DNA from: Symbiodinium natans
Taxonomy: Eukaryota; Sar; Dinophyceae; Suessiales; Symbiodiniaceae
DNA: 64,000 nt
NCBI GenBank assembly: GCA_905221605.1
Contig: CAJNDS010002453.1
Location: 166,001-230,000 of the forward strand
Reading direction: 5' to 3'
Under the pieces are notes generated by a model. The model was given only the letters and a program-made list of their open reading frames with translations, was not told the DNA's origin and did no database searches. A program made the position numbers and the translations under genes. Positions 33,123 through 44,167 of the stretch are shown here, piece after piece; positions within the stretch are counted from its first letter, which is position 1, and each line of letters opens with the position of its first letter.

Positions 33123-33462
33123 GTGGGACTGCTGGTGACTGGTCCCGGTTGAGTCATTGAGTCCTCCCAGGCTCGAAGCTAGCTCTGGTGACTTACGCAG
33201 AAAAAGTCTTGGCACAGGGACTTGACCCAAAAAGCTCTTGCGCATGGCTTTAAGCTTTGCGGTAGGACACTGACACCTTCTTGCCTTAGAGGTTGGACAC
33301 CAAAGTTCCTCCAGACTAGCTAGCAGAGAGTTCTGCAGTAGTGGTGCAGTGTTGGGAGCCGGTCTGCTTACCCAGACTTTGGGCCCCAGACGGACACGCC
33401 GCGGCTTGAGACGTACCTCTTGAAGTATCCAGCTGAGAGCACAGTGAGCCGGGAACCACAAA

Positions 33463-34447
33463 CCTTCGATAAAAGACGGCCCATGTGGCAGTGGCCAGAA
33501 GCTGGGCAACACAGGGTCGGAATCCTGCAGCCTTGAACGAGTAGAAAGCCCGGGCGCACCAGGACAAGCGGACAGTCGCAGATGAGAGCCCTCGCTTCTT
33601 GTGCTGGGTCGCTGTGGCTGGAAGAACCTGTATGGCCCCACCCCCATGTAAACTGGCAACAGACCGCGACCGACTTCAGCAGGCTGCGATCTGTGTCAGG
33701 TAGGACCCCGTCGCTGAACTTGCGCTTGTTCCAAGAAGGTTGCAGAACTGAGCCAACATCACTTGCCGCGACACCTTGCAGCTTCGTAGCTGCTTGTCAG
33801 TTGCTAGGGGCTTGTCACGGCCCATGTGGCAGTGGCCAGAAGCTGGGCAACACAGGGTCGGAATCCTGCAGCCTTGAACGAGTAGAAAGCCCGGGCGCAC
33901 CAGGACAAGCGGACAGTCGCAGATGAGAGCCCTCGCTTCTTGTGCTGGGTCGCTGTGGCTGGAAGAACCTGTATGGCCCCACCCCCATGTAAACTGGCAA
34001 CAGACCGCGACCGACTTCAGCAGGCTGCGATCTGTGTCAGGTAGGACCTCGTCGCTGAACTTGCGCTTGTTCCAAGAAGGTTGCAGAACTGAGCCAACAT
34101 CACTTGCCGCGACACCTTGCAGCTTCGTAGCTGCTTGCCAGTTGCTAGGGGCTTGTCAGCCGAGGTTGGCAAAAACTTCTTCAAACCTTCGATAAAAGAC
34201 TGCCCATGTGGCAGTGGCCAGAAGCTGGGCAACACAGGGTCGGAATCCTGCAGCCTTGAACGAGTAGAAAGCCCGGGCGCACCAGGACAAGCGGACAGTC
34301 GCAGATGAGAGCCCTCGCTTCTTGTGATGGGTCGCTGTGGCTGGAAGAACCTGTATGGCCCCACCCCCATGTAAACTGGCAACAGACCGCGACCGACTTC
34401 AGCAGGCTGCGATCTGTGTCAGGTAGGACCCCGTCACTGAACTTGCA
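33463..34447. repeat. Tandem array of about 2.7 copies, unit 341-382 bp
   Basis: Unit contains CCATGTGGCAGTGGCCAGAA, GGTCGGAATCCTGCAGCC, CCACCCCCATGTAAACTGGC and CACTTGCCGCGACACCTTGC. The same ATG falls at 33582, 33923 and 34305. Copies 1 and 3, but not 2, start with AACCTTCGATAAAAGAC. Copy 3 stops before the last block. Long minus frames here (for example 33659-32874, 261 codons) run through the repeat and are not convincing genes. Confidence 0.95.
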
Positions 34448-34596
34448 CTTGGCGCACCTGGCGACTGGAGCGGACTGCTCTTGGGACTGGCAGCGCTGAG
34501 GAACTCGGAATGCATTCTGCAAGGCAGCACGTGAGGCATTGTCAAAACCCAATTGTGAAATCCATTACCCAAGAATGTTTGATGACAATTCACCCG

Positions 34597-34896
34597 GCCG
34601 CCTTCACGGGGATGACATAAGGCTAGCAGAAGATGCCAGTGGCGCTTCAGTGCCAAACTCAGGGTATCGGTCAGGGTATCGGTAAGGCATCGGTAGCACA
34701 GACATTTGACTGGCCCAACATTGCCAAATTGGGACGGCGGTTTGGGAATGACTTGTGGACATGGTGGCAGGTACCGTTCGTGTATCGGTCACCCGCACCT
34801 GCCGATGCAAGTCAACATGCCCGGCATGTTTCTACACTGTTTCATGCTGCGGCCGCCCTCGAATACTCGTGCGCTCCTACTCGTGGGCTAATGACT
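34597..34896. repeat. Dispersed repeat, copy 2 (partner at 30695)
   Basis: Second copy of the element at 30695-31032, slightly shorter. It adds a tandem duplication of CAGGGTATCGGT. Confidence 0.85.
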
Positions 34897-35943
34897 GTGG
34901 TTTTGACTGTGACTCACGTGAGAGTGATGGACTGTTGAGAAAGCCCAGGACGCATCAGAGCAAGCGCGCAGTCCCCCATGAGAGCCCTGATGACTTGTCC
35001 GACGTTGCCATGGCCCGGGAAAGCTACGAGAAGTCGCCTGCATGTCAAGCCTTCAGCCGCTGAACAAGCAACGGACGGCCACCGACTCCAACAGGCCAGC
35101 TGTGTCAGGTAGGATCTCTCCTGCTAGCGGTTGGCTGTGTTGAGAGAGTCAGGACATGCCGCCGTTGCAGGATCGACACCGGGGCTCGCAAAGTGCATTG
35201 GCCGGAGCCTGGAGTTTGAAGCTTCGTGAGGCAGTCATCATCTGCTGGATGCTTGCTGAGCAACACGGTGCAGGTGCTGAGGTTAGCACAGTCGGATCAG
35301 AAACAAACCCACCCTAGGTCAGCAAGTGAACCTGCAATCCGGGAAGTTGTGGCTCGAAGTAGCTGGTGGATGGGCTCGCAGATGCCATCTCCATCCGGGA
35401 GGCCGAGACGCTGTGCTGCGCAACTTTGCGGTGACACAGAACCTGACCGCATAATTTGTCGAAGTCTGTTTTGCTCAGTCCACGCGCCGGTCTCCGTGCG
35501 CAGCAGAGTTTCGCAGTTGACGGCATGAGAGCCCACAAAGAATTTCAAGCAAGGCGTTCAACCCGTGACGCCGCCAAGATTTGCATGCAACTGTCTCGGA
35601 ACTTGTGTACTTGCATGGGAGTACCGGGTGCAAGAATCCTTGCTAACACCTGAAAAGTCAACTGAACACATACGCGAAAGCTCGGCTGAAGCATCACGTC
35701 TCCAAGAAGGCCCGAGCGGTACCAGCCTTGGAGTGAAGGCAGTGAAGGCAGTGAAGGCAGTGAACGCAGTGCCATGGGCAGCGGCAAGGAGCCGCTGCGA
35801 CGCATTGGCCATATGCACACCTCGATTGCAGATTCTGACATGCCGTTTGTACCGGCTTGTCACGAAGACTCGCGATGCTTTAGTGACTCTAGTGTGACAG
35901 GCCTTGCACGGGTAAAGCGGTAAAGCAGTGAAGCGGTAAAGCG
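34897..35943. other. Region with no supportable gene
   Basis: Holds a 9-bp tandem GTGAAGGCA (about 35733-35770) and a run of GTAAAGCGG/GTGAAGCGG words (35905-35940) just before the next gene. A minus frame (36097-35558) is open for 179 codons, partly because of these repeats; I do not call it. Confidence 0.4.
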
Positions 35944-36722
35944 ATGAGGGTCCTGAGGGTGTCGCTGAGGGAGGTGTTCCAGGAGGCCTCGGTCTCGCCT
36001 CAGCCCAAGGCGGACGCGCCCCCCCTGCCGCCCCAGGTTGCCACGGAGCAGGTGCCCATGGCGACGACCCCTGCCCAGCCAGCCCCGGACCGCCCACGCA
36101 ACATCTCCTGTCTTACAGCCCAGGGGTGGTCGCTAGTGACGAGCGCGGGCGTATCCAGGTCCTCGACAAAGACTACGTCCAAGTGGTGCAACTACAGAAA
36201 CTACCGAAACTCCTGAAGCCAGATGAGACAGCCGACGCGACAGCGGACGCGCGTCCTTCTTCTGTGGGCGGCGAGGGACGAACGTCACGCCTACATGTGA
36301 GGGTGACAGAAGACGTTGCGGAGCAGATACTGCTCGGCGAAATCAGTGAGTCGCGCATCCCAGTACACTGACTACCCGGCCCGGGAGGGGCCTCCAGAGT
36401 TGCAGCGCCGGCGAGCAGAGTCAGAGCGCCTCCAGGAAGTCTCGATCGACGTGCTGGCACACAGAACGGCAACAGGTTGCTCGACGGATGGGCAGCAGGG
36501 ACAAGCAAGACATCAACGAAGCGAGAAGGTGTCTGCGTGGCAATGACTCGAGAATGAAGCCACTTGGCTGATGCAAGGTGGCAAATGGCACAACGCGGGC
36601 AGCAGCAGTATGGTCAGTGCGCACCGTCCTCGGAATCAGCACACACATTTACAGACATTTCACTTCGTGTCTCCTCGAACCTTAAGGGAAGCCGATTAGC
36701 GCTGGAGCTAGAACGGAGCTGA
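35944..36722 (+). CDS. Small unknown protein, four exons
   Basis: Three 3' exons chain perfectly: 36119-36345 (75 codons, including DERGRIQVLDKDYVQVVQLQ and SRLHVRVTEDVAEQILLGEI, then donor GTGAGT), 36398-36475 (LQRRRAESERLQEVSIDVLA) and 36655-36722 (ISLRVSSNLKGSRLALELER, S, TGA). Phases are 1 and 1. The 5' exon probably starts at ATG 35944 (MRVLRVSLREVFQEASVSP) with a GC donor at 36003; that join is phase-consistent but not unique. The product is about 145 residues, acidic in the middle and helical with coiled-coil character at the end. I do not recognise it. It may be the first plus-strand gene right of the strand switch. Confidence 0.6.
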
Positions 36723-39404
36723 AGGCACCGCGGCACAGCGGAAGCGAGGCTGCGTTACAGCACGGCGCGGCCCTACTGCGACCTTACTGCGGCCCGTGCA
36801 TGGGGTGTACTAAGTGTACTAATAGGATCTCTGTGATGGTGAAAATTGTAATTGCTCCCGAATATATATCCTTCAGCACTCGCAAGCAAAGCTGGCACTC
36901 GGCACCCCTGCGTTTCATTTTACGACTGACTCGAAGGGCAAAGCAATGCGGAAGTCGCAAGAGCTGGCTGAGTCCGGAAAGGCTGGCAGATGCACTCATT
37001 GCGAACGAGAACCGCTGCCAAGCGGGCAGGCCCAGGCCACCCAGACCACCCAGGCCGCTGGGGGCTTTGCAGCGTCACGGAGGTCAGGACCGTCAGCCTG
37101 CCTCCCGATCCCCCGAATGGCTCACGAATGGCTCACAGAGCTATGATCCAATTTAACCGTGACAGGTGCCGCTCGGTGCGAGCGCGCCTACAGCAGGCAC
37201 TTCAATGACACAGGGATTCCGACGAGAGTTTGTTCGGAACGCCGGTGCTCAGGCGTGCAGGGCACGGACGGTAGCTAAGGGTGTCTGCTGCCGGCAGTGT
37301 TGAGAGAAGCGCCTGCGAAGCACCACAGTACGCCTGCGAAGTACGCTTCCACAGTGCCTGGGGATTTGGATCAGCCCGGCATAGCCCGGCAGACCTCTGC
37401 AAGCACCCCTCTGCCGAAGTTCTGCCTTCCCCTCGCAGGCATTCTTGGGGCGGCTCTTCCAAGCAGTTGTCGCATGTGCCTTCATTGACCTTTGCTCTAC
37501 CGGCACAAGGGCGTGCTCATGCGGGAACCAGTCAGACAGTGACTAAATGCTCACTCCGCCCTTTGGCAGACAGAACCCAAAGCGGCGCCATGTGCGTCTT
37601 TTTTTGTCGGCACAATGTTTCATCCTTGCCGCCTTGCCCTGGGGCAGAGGCAGACTGGAGGAGCGGAGGCGGAGCGGGTTTGGGTTGCCCGGGGCCAGCA
37701 CGCGGTCAAGACGTGGTCAAGACGCGGTCAATGCCCTGCCGTCTGTTGTGACATGTGATTACTGTGAGCACAGAACGTGGGGCGTTGTCTTTGAGACCGC
37801 TGCGCCGGGTCCGCGGGGTCCGCCGTGTCCGTGGAGTCCGCTGTGTCTGCAGTGCAAGCAATGCTGGCAATGCTGGGCGCGACCCAGGCAGATTCTGCCC
37901 TGTGCGCGAGAGAGGGCTTCCACACAGCAGCTTGCCACCACTTGTAAGGGCCAAAAATGCATCGGTCAGGTCGCATAGACTCAGACTGAAGCCCAAGGCA
38001 AAGCTTGCGGAGCACAGCACACCATCAGGTCAGTGCTACTAACTGAGGAGACTTTCCAGCGCCTTGCCCAAAACAGCCAAGTTGCGTGGAGAGAATGCGA
38101 GCACCCGCCCCCATTCGCCTGCAGTTTTTGAGTGAGGGCACTATCTCTTTTCTTTGCGCACAGTGCGAAGTGAAAGGGCCAAGACCAAGGCTCACGTTGC
38201 GGCGTTGCGCGGCAAATGACACGGGATGTTTCATCTTCTCCAGGGCAAGCAGCGCCGCAGGCTCGGGGGCCCTTCGGCTGCATTCGTGTGCCTGCGCAGC
38301 TTTCGCGTGGGTGCAGGAAATCCCCTCATCTTAAGCAAAGGCCAATGCAGCAGGCCAAAGATTCCCCCCCTAACCTGGGGTCTGGGAGGTAACCGAGAAT
38401 GTAGGGTCAAACCCACCCCCACCTAAAAATAGACCTGGGCCTGTTTCCGGAAATGGTCAGGGGAGAGGGAACCGCTGTGGCGAGAGTGCTTTGTTGGGAT
38501 TGTAAGGCCTGTGTTTCCCTGGATTGTAGCTTGCCTTCCCTTCTGCAGGCCTATTTCTTTACCCCCTCCCAGTGTTGTAAAATGTGTGCTGAACAGTCCA
38601 ATATCCGGTGGGGATAACAGCAACCCCGGCTCCCAGATTCCTAGAAGTGCCTAAAGTTGCTGAATGCTGGGGGGCAAGTCGCGGCACTGCAGTGGCAGTA
38701 ATGAGGCACCAAGCCTAGCGCGGCATGGGCTTGGGAACTGACAAGCCTGACAAGCCCTGCTTGACACATTTGGAAGTGGCGGTTCTGCTGGAGTCGCGGA
38801 GCCGCCATGGCCTGCCTACAAGACGTCTTGACCTCATCTTCGGAGTCCCCTTCAAAAATGCAGAATTGAGTGCGACACAAACAGAGCCTGGTAATTGCGC
38901 GTCAGCTTGTTAGATTTCCTAAGCTGCTTAGAATTTGAAAATCCTTGCGGATTGCAAGCTAAGCTGCTGCGCTAGGCCTCGCTAGGAGACCCGGGGCAAC
39001 TGTCCAATCACAGGGCCCTGGTCTGACTGGGGAATGTTCTTCACCGATGAAGTGAACACAAACGACCTTGCCGCCAGAGGAACCGAACAATTGAAGAGGG
39101 AACTTTCATCAGAAAAAAGCTTCAGGCTAGTCTTGGAATGGTCTCCCCATGCGATCTCGTCATCTTGTCCTCTCTTGCTGTGTCATGTGGCATGGCCGAC
39201 CAACGGACGAGCAGGCTGGGTGAAGTGCGCAGGACTTTTCTCTGTCGCTTGCACGCCAAGAGAAAGATCAGCGGCTTCATGCGGAACCCACCTAAGCCAC
39301 CTGGCCTCCAACCACTCGGCATCCTCGGCATCACTTGGCAGACACAGCAGACTTCGCGATTCCGGCCTTGCACGGCCTTGCACGGCCTTGCCCACGTGGA
39401 GCCG

Positions 39405-39475
39405 GTGGAGCGCGTGATGGAGCGCGTGATGGAGCGCGTGATGGAGCGCGTGATGGAGCGCGTGATGGAGCCCGT
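39405..39475. repeat. 12-bp tandem repeat GTGATGGAGCGC
   Basis: About six copies, seen directly. It translates as MERVMERV on plus and HALHHALHH on minus, so frames through it stay open on both strands. Confidence 0.95.
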
Positions 39476-40294
39476 GCGAGCCGTCGAGGCGCCCGGCAAG
39501 GCCTGCAGACCTCAAGATTGCTCCACGGCAATTGGGACAGCGACAGCTGGCAACTGCGATGCACGCAGAAGCTGCACGTCGGCAAACAAGCATGTGCAGG
39601 CTGCGCTGAATGTCAGGGCCGCAAGTCCCGTCCTTGCCGCTAGCGCAGCAGGGCTCGACTGAGTGTCACTGGCTCCGGGAATCTCCGGGAGCCATGACCT
39701 GTGCAACCTGTGCTCTTTTATATGCTTTGGCAGTTGCGAGGGAGTCGGGGGCATCTGCCATGCGTCGCCTCAGTGTGGTGTGTGAGCAAATAGAATAAAA
39801 CATAATAGGATCTGAGGCAACCCATGCAACCCCCAGCTCACGCCTTCTCGGCGTCCACGGTCGTGCAGGACAATTGGCCAAAAGCGTGCCAAGCATCATT
39901 CCGCTTCACAGACTTGGGCCTAATGTTGCAGCCGCGCAGAAGTGGCTTCATATCTCCAGATCTGGGTGCAGGATGCAGGCTATCCCTCATCCCTCCATTG
40001 CCAGTGCAGGCAAGTGCAGGCCCCTTGCTGAGCTTGCATGCCACAGCCAGGTAGCATGTGAGCGGTGAGAGTTCACGGTACGCTACAATGCGAGGCAAAT
40101 GACGCTCACGACTTCTACTCCTTTTACTCCTTTCTGCCACCCCATGTCCAGCCCCTTAAGGCTTCCGCTGATGGCGGAGGTTTCCTGAGCAATCTCACGT
40201 GTCTCTTTACGAGCACGACAGTTGCTTCCGCTGCCCTTCCGCAAAGGTTCTACGGGTTTCCGGGCGCCATTGTTAAGTCAGAAGTGACTTCCGT

Positions 40295-40320
40295 CCAATC
40301 ACTTACATGCAAGTGATTGG
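40295..40320. other. Perfect 10-bp stem hairpin
   Basis: CCAATCACTT, a six-base loop ACATGC, then AAGTGATTGG: a perfect inverted repeat, immediately preceded by a second short palindrome (AAGTCAGAAGTGACTT). It has no T tract typical of a bacterial terminator and lies in non-coding sequence. A folded RNA element or insertion relic is possible. Confidence 0.7.
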
Positions 40321-40688
40321 AATGCCCGCTGGCCTTTTCGTTTGTGTGAGGGCCGCTGAAGCGCGAGCCTTAACAAGGCCGGAGCCTTACACATCTCCTC
40401 GAACTCTCCCGCATCCCCCCAAAGTCACGCAAGAAAGAATGGAAACCTTCCAGTTTCAGATGACTTGCTTGGGGTAGCTGGTGGTCTGCTTAACAACAGA
40501 GGGTGTCTGTCCTTGTGTTGTCTGGTCTCAAGAACCGATTCGTGCTGCGATCCCCCTTCGCTTTACATGTAAGACATGTAGGGGGTAAATGAAGGCGCAA
40601 GGTAGCCTAGGTTTACAGTTTACTATGGCATAGCACTGACGGTGTGTGATTTTCACTGCCTTTCTGTTGCAATCCCCTCCTTTTGCAG

Positions 40689-43600
40689 GCTGCCAACCGC
40701 AGCTTGAACCTGCCGTGCTGGGTCATAGCCAAGGCAAGATCATGACCGGCGCAGCCCTGCATCTGCCGCAGACAGCTTCAGCTTTGCTTGTCGTCGACTT
40801 GGTTGACCTTGAACAAGCGGTCACGCGGCGTCTTGCGCTTCGATGTGGCTCATGGTCTATAGATCCAGCTTGGCTGGATTACCGTTTTGGGCCCCGCTGG
40901 CCTGGTGACCTGCTGGCGCTCGTAGTGCATGGCAGGGTACTTTCAGGTGCATGGCCCATGTCACGTGACTCTCCTGAAATGGTTCATCCGGGCACTACAG
41001 GGCCTCGAGAAGGCGAAGCCTGTGGACGGGACTGCGGTCTTTGCCAGGAGAGTATGCCAGGCATCTGGGCATCACTGCGGCATCACCATAAGAAGAGCAG
41101 TACGCAAGGCCTGAGGGCGGCCAATCAGCGACGACATGCATCACGTGAATGGGCTCGACTTCTTCTCCAATCGGCTCGCCAGCCAGGCAAAACCCTAAAC
41201 CCTAAACCCTAAGCCCTAAATCCGAAGCCCTAAACCCTGATCCGACTACTCCTGGCAGCATGAGCTGATTCGCCGATCCATTTCGGGCCCCTGATTCGCA
41301 TCATGCAGAACCCGTTACCTGCAGCTTCCGGGAGGCCACAACCAGTGTTGGAGCGCCCAAGTAAGTCAAAAGAAGCAGGAAGCTGATTTCATGCCGTGCC
41401 GCCTGTGGGCCAGACAATATCATCCTTACGGGCTTGCGAATGGAGTCTATGGTAGGTCAAGCGCTGTCTAGTCGACTGGAAGGGCCGAGCAAGGTAAGGG
41501 TGACGAGCAGCTGCGCGGGTGCACCTTGCGACCTGGCAACAGCATGCTGGACGTGAAGGAACCGGCAGTCTCTGCATGGGCCGCCTCGTGTGCATGTGTT
41601 CCAACTGAATACTTCCTGACGCGCGCATGGCGATGACGTTGATGAGCGGTCACTTGCATTTTGTGGGAGTACCTCATGCGACTAACCAAGAAGCTTCCGA
41701 AGCGGCCCTGGCTTGCTCAACTCACGCGCTGTGTCGCGCGCTCTGCAATGCTGCGCCCCTTCTGCTATCCGGCACTTGCTGCTGAAGACAAGCACGGATG
41801 CTGCGCACAACAATTGATCGGCATGCGTTGGCGTGCCTGATGGCTTGTTTGTAGGAGATAGGATTAGGGGGACCCCTCTGAATAAGGTCCCTTTTTAAGG
41901 GAGCCAGAAGAGGGTTCAGAAGGGTTCCCTTTGAAGGGTCCCCGTAATCCCACCCAGGAGTTTGCGCGTGGAGGCCAGCAAGGGTGTTGGAACCATGAGA
42001 GAAATCTTAGGAACTGTCGACGGATCCTCAGAAACTGTTTGCAGCAACAATCCCAAACAGGTAGGAACCTCTCCGGACCGTCGAAACCCTTTTGTTAAAG
42101 CGCCCGGCTCAACCTCAAAAGCTCACAGGGCCGAACAGACCCTGAATAGACCCTGAGATCAGTGTAAGGGTTCTTGAGACCACTGCAGCCAAGACAGAAA
42201 CCCCATGGTAATGCGGCTGGGAGCCTGATGCATGGCCTCTTTGCTTGGCTCCTGCCGGTCCCGGGCATCCAGCCTACTTAAGCCTCTCGCTGCATGGCCA
42301 GGTTGAAGGTTGGCACTGGCACTGCGGAACCCCTCTCCGCAGTCCTTGCCGCCAACCCCGCCAAATTCACAGCCTCTGTATCTCTCTGTCCTCGCAGCCT
42401 GCACATGCCCTTCGCACGCTGCCCCTGATCACAAGCGTGCACTTGGCGCCCAGTGGCCCTCTGGGGGGAGCGTGGTCGAAGAAACTAATCCAAAAACACT
42501 GCTTGACCCCAGGGCCGCTAGGTTGAGCAGCTGCAGTCGGAACTCGACGAAGCTCAAGTCGGAACTCAAGTCTGAACTCAAGTCTGAACTCAGGCCTGCT
42601 TCAAAGCTGCCAGGCCAAGCCAGAGAAGCCAGGTCTCCGTGCGGCTTCGACTTTGTCTGCAGGTCACCGACAGGGCAGACAGGGCAGACAGGGCAGCTCT
42701 AGATGCGACAGGACGATGCTGGACGGAGAGACGGCCGGATGCTGGAGGATGCCGGCGAATGCCTGGCCGAATCTGCCTGGCCGAATCTGGCTGGCCGAAT
42801 CTGGCTGGCGAATGGCTGAGTGCAGAATCTGCAGAATCTGCTGCAGAATGCTCGGAAGCACCATCCCAATTGGTGCTCAGGCTCTCAGGCTTGGCGGGGT
42901 GTTTCCACGAAACGGGATCCACCGCTGGGCTTCGGAAAGGGCCGCATCAGCCAATGGCTACGTCAGCGATCCGGACACGTGCCATGGGCCGACTCAGGGC
43001 GATCGTGAGATTCGTGAGATTCGTGAGATCCACGACGATGCCCACGGCTACAAGGAAACAGTCGAAGATGCCACTGGAGAAGGGCAGCCAGGCAATCCCA
43101 AACAGATTCAATGGAGCATCCTTGCCACTGCGATGGAGCAAGCACAGCTAAGCACAGCTAGCACAGCTAGTGCTTATGGCATTGGGCAGTGGACGGCATG
43201 TCTCCACTGCCTTGCTGCGACGGACCTTGGGCACAAAGAAGTTCAACGTTCCTCCCTGGTGCCGTGCGTGAAGGCTACGAATCCTCATAGCTTACGTCAT
43301 ATATGCCAACAGTACAGGGCATGCTTTCGACAGGGCGTACTGGCTCGCACAGCATTTCCCGAGCGCAGTCCTGGGACAGCAGCTGGCACATGGACAGCCG
43401 AAGCCGTGTGATGGCAGACCGCACCATTCTAGGGTGTGGCCTTTCGAAGCTCTGGAAGCTGTGCCCGCCACACACAACCGGGGTTCTTCCAGAGGGTCTG
43501 GAAGGCTTCCATCTGAACAGCTTGGCGACTGGGGCACAAGTCGTCCAACAGACGTTGGTGAAATTTCTGAAATCCACAGTGAAGATATCAGGTTGTCGCT

Positions 43601-43885
43601 GCGAACTCTGCAGACCCAAGCCGTCTTTACCAGCACAGACAGTCATTGGATTATGCGCACTCTGCCAAAGCCCCAAGTGGTGGCTACACGGCTACACCAA
43701 GTGGTGACACCCCGTCGCTTTGCTTCCACAGAAACGCGCGGCTGGTTCTCGGCCTTCCCCACAAGTGCAGAGCCAGACGTGCACCGGAGTACTTGGCGCA
43801 AGATCCTTTGATGCGGATCGCCACATCTGAAAGGATTCGTGCTGCAGCGCAAAAACTCTACAGCTCGGCTGATGGAGCATCATGA
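40689..43885 (+). CDS. Unknown multi-exon plus-strand gene (partial model)
   Basis: Best exons: 40689-40733 (AANRSLNLPCWVIAK; acceptor TTTTGCAG, donor AAG|GC) and 40947-41108 (54 codons, VHGPCHVTLLKWFIRALQGL ... GHHCGITIRRAVRK; acceptor TTTCAG, donor AAG|GC). Likely further exons: one between 40776 and 40906 (frame unresolved), one ending at 41360 before GTAAGT (FGPLIRIMQNPLPAASGRP), 42998 to about 43135 (IHDDAHGYKETVEDATGEGQ), one within 43400-43690, and the terminal exon 43732-43885 (RRAPEYLAQDPLMRIATSER ... SSADGAS, TGA). Whether all belong to one gene is inference from shared strand. The product is not recognised; the terminal exon is helical and basic. The intron after 41108 holds a short CCCTAAA tract. 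Confidence 0.5.
41189..41240 (-). repeat. Short interstitial telomere-type tract (CCCTAAA)
   Basis: About seven units of CCCTAAA with variants (CCCTAAG, TCCGAAG), seen on the plus strand, that is TTTAGGG on minus. It is probably intronic in the plus-strand gene. Orientation relative to transcription is the same as the long tract at 13268: the sense RNA carries CCCTAAA in both cases. Confidence 0.85.
41861..41950. mobile_element. Possible MITE-like or introner-like foldback element
   Basis: The 90-base segment begins GGATTAGGGGGACCC and ends GGGTCCCCGTAATCC, which are inverted repeats of 15 bases with one mismatch. The interior has further complementary words (AAGGTCCCTTTTTAAGGGAG and AGGGTTCCCTTTGAAGGG). 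No second copy is visible in the window and no clear target-site duplication is seen. Confidence 0.45.
42540..42835. repeat. Cluster of short tandem repeats (9-13 bp units)
   Basis: CGGAACTCAAGT/CTGAACTCAAGT (four copies near 42540-42592), GACAGGGCA (three to four near 42666-42695) and GGCCGAATCTGGCT-like units (near 42768-42812). These keep frames open and explain the protein-like runs SELKSELKS and GRQGRQG. Confidence 0.85.
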
Positions 43886-44039
43886 TGTCAAGACGTGTCA
43901 CAGGAACAATTCGGCCCCAACGGCACGCAGGGTGGCCTGACACAATCACTTGCGTGTGACTGCACTGTGGCCCTCACGGAGTCAAAAGAGGGCTTAAAGG
44001 CGGCGGGCTCCTGGTCTCTGAACCACAAGTCCTTTCAGA

Positions 44040-44167
44040 CTCTACAGGTTACCTACAGGTTACCTGCAGGTTACCTACAGGTTACCTGGTTACAGGTTAC
44101 CTACAGATGCAGTGATGCCCTCTGATGCCCTCTGATGCCCTCTGATGCCCTCTGATGCCCTCTGAGG
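44040..44167. repeat. Two adjacent short tandem repeats
   Basis: 44040-44105 holds about five units of ACAGGTTACCT (11-12 bp), and 44113-44166 holds five exact copies of the 10-mer GATGCCCTCT. Confidence 0.95.

Larger units (their letters stand above)
36723..40688. other. Region with no supportable gene
   Basis: Scattered open frames only. A plus frame at 37547-37978 has several CxxC pairs but no clear splice context. A plus frame at about 39055-39130 (NTNDLAARGTEQLKRELSSE) is protein-like but isolated. The tandem repeat at 39405 and the hairpin at 40295 are listed separately. Confidence 0.35.

Noticed and set aside
32874-33659. 261-codon minus ORF
   Set aside because: It spans tandem-repeat copies and the 9-bp array; the repeated parts keep it open, and no domain is visible.
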